NCBI RefSeq assembly: GCF_038592905.1
Contig: NZ_CP151943.1
Location: forward strand, 2,048,501 to 2,112,500
DNA from: Neobacillus sp. FSL H8-0543
GTDB taxonomy: Bacteria > Bacillota > Bacilli > Bacillales > Cytobacillaceae
DNA length: 64,000 bases
Reading direction: 5' to 3'
Shown: positions 63,966 to 64,000 of the stretch, one piece after another
How positions within the stretch are numbered: the first letter of the stretch is position 1
Layout of the letters: each line of letters starts with the position of its first letter
Translations under genes and position numbers: made by a program
Notes under the pieces: model-generated
What the model was told of the DNA's origin: nothing
Seen by the model: only the letters and a program-made list of their open reading frames with translations
Databases searched by the model: none

Positions 63966-64000
63966 AGTTTCACTTATCTACTATTCTACAAATCTCGACA
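63966..64000 (+). repeat. Start of a further dispersed AT-rich repeat copy (cut by window edge)
   Basis: GTTTCACTTATCTACTATTC then TACAAATCTCGACA aligns with the first block of copies A-I. It is preceded at 63893-63914 by another repeat's distal end (ATTCACTGGATGGTGCC). Confidence 0.45.

Overview
The window reads as the chromosome of a low-GC Gram-positive spore-former of the Bacillaceae (Bacillus, Neobacillus or a close relative). This is supported by strong AGGAGG ribosome sites with ATG, GTG and TTG starts, many Bacillus families (DegV, LicT-type antiterminator, BglP, YkkC/YkkD, DUF1659-DUF2922-YvrJ, CcpA-type sites), LTAC/LAAC lipoboxes, and no rRNA, tRNA or intact phage. No species can be named from the sequence alone.

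Layout. 0-5 kb: a truncated SDR, a secreted two-CXXCH cytochrome c, an IS200/IS605 tnpB remnant, a lipoprotein and a broken yvrJ copy. 5.5-6.4 kb: DegV. 7-14 kb: a sugar-type operon with a SorC regulator, an RbsBAC-type ABC importer, a TrpA-like TIM-barrel protein and an FGGY kinase; the TrpA paralogue makes the pathway unusual. 14.6-17.6 kb: three SDR genes, one behind a possible MhqR box and one flanked by inverted 215-bp repeats. 17.9-23 kb: an accessory block with a frameshifted gene, a YD-repeat protein, a WHH-motif nuclease/toxin-like protein, an Mrr-type nuclease and a decayed VOC gene. 23.1-24.0 kb: sixteen 52-bp tandem repeats. 24.1-30.5 kb: a classical beta-glucoside regulon (LicT/BglG antiterminator, BglP, two GH1 enzymes) with two RAT/terminators and a third degenerate one overlapping a tiny leader ORF. 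31.6-35.4 kb: lipoprotein, S1-like protein and gene fragments. 35.4-38.6 kb: small, mostly self-terminated genes (including a guanidine-I riboswitch with ykkCD and a HEPN-like gene) separated by five copies of a partly palindromic 50-90 bp repeat, which resembles an integron-like cassette array. 39.5-40.5 kb: DUF1659-DUF2922-yvrJ. 41.2-48.6 kb: LacI-controlled ABC/ketohexose operon (two PfkB kinases plus class II aldolase, tagatose-like logic). 49.7-50.6 kb: radical SAM/SPASM protein. 51.8-56.6 kb: a translationally coupled operon of two dynamin-like GTPases and a tail-anchored coiled-coil protein. 56.9-63.7 kb: class II fumarase, NCS1 permease, eleven further 52-bp repeats and an ABC-F ATPase.

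The most striking large-scale pattern is a noncoding AT-rich repeat family with a core of about 370-550 bp. About ten full or partial copies lie between genes and all point the same way. Each full copy carries three TTGATTA-type palindromes and several GTCGA-containing motifs. Other layers are a 215-bp TTCCG-rich element, GGTGCCTGGCACC-like ends, and REP-like hairpins. Many gene remnants lie at the borders of these repeats, so this is a chromosome shaped by repeat insertion and decay.

Start sites were moved from the longest ORF wherever a Shine-Dalgarno sequence made a downstream codon better. Repeat borders were judged by eye and may be off by tens of bases.
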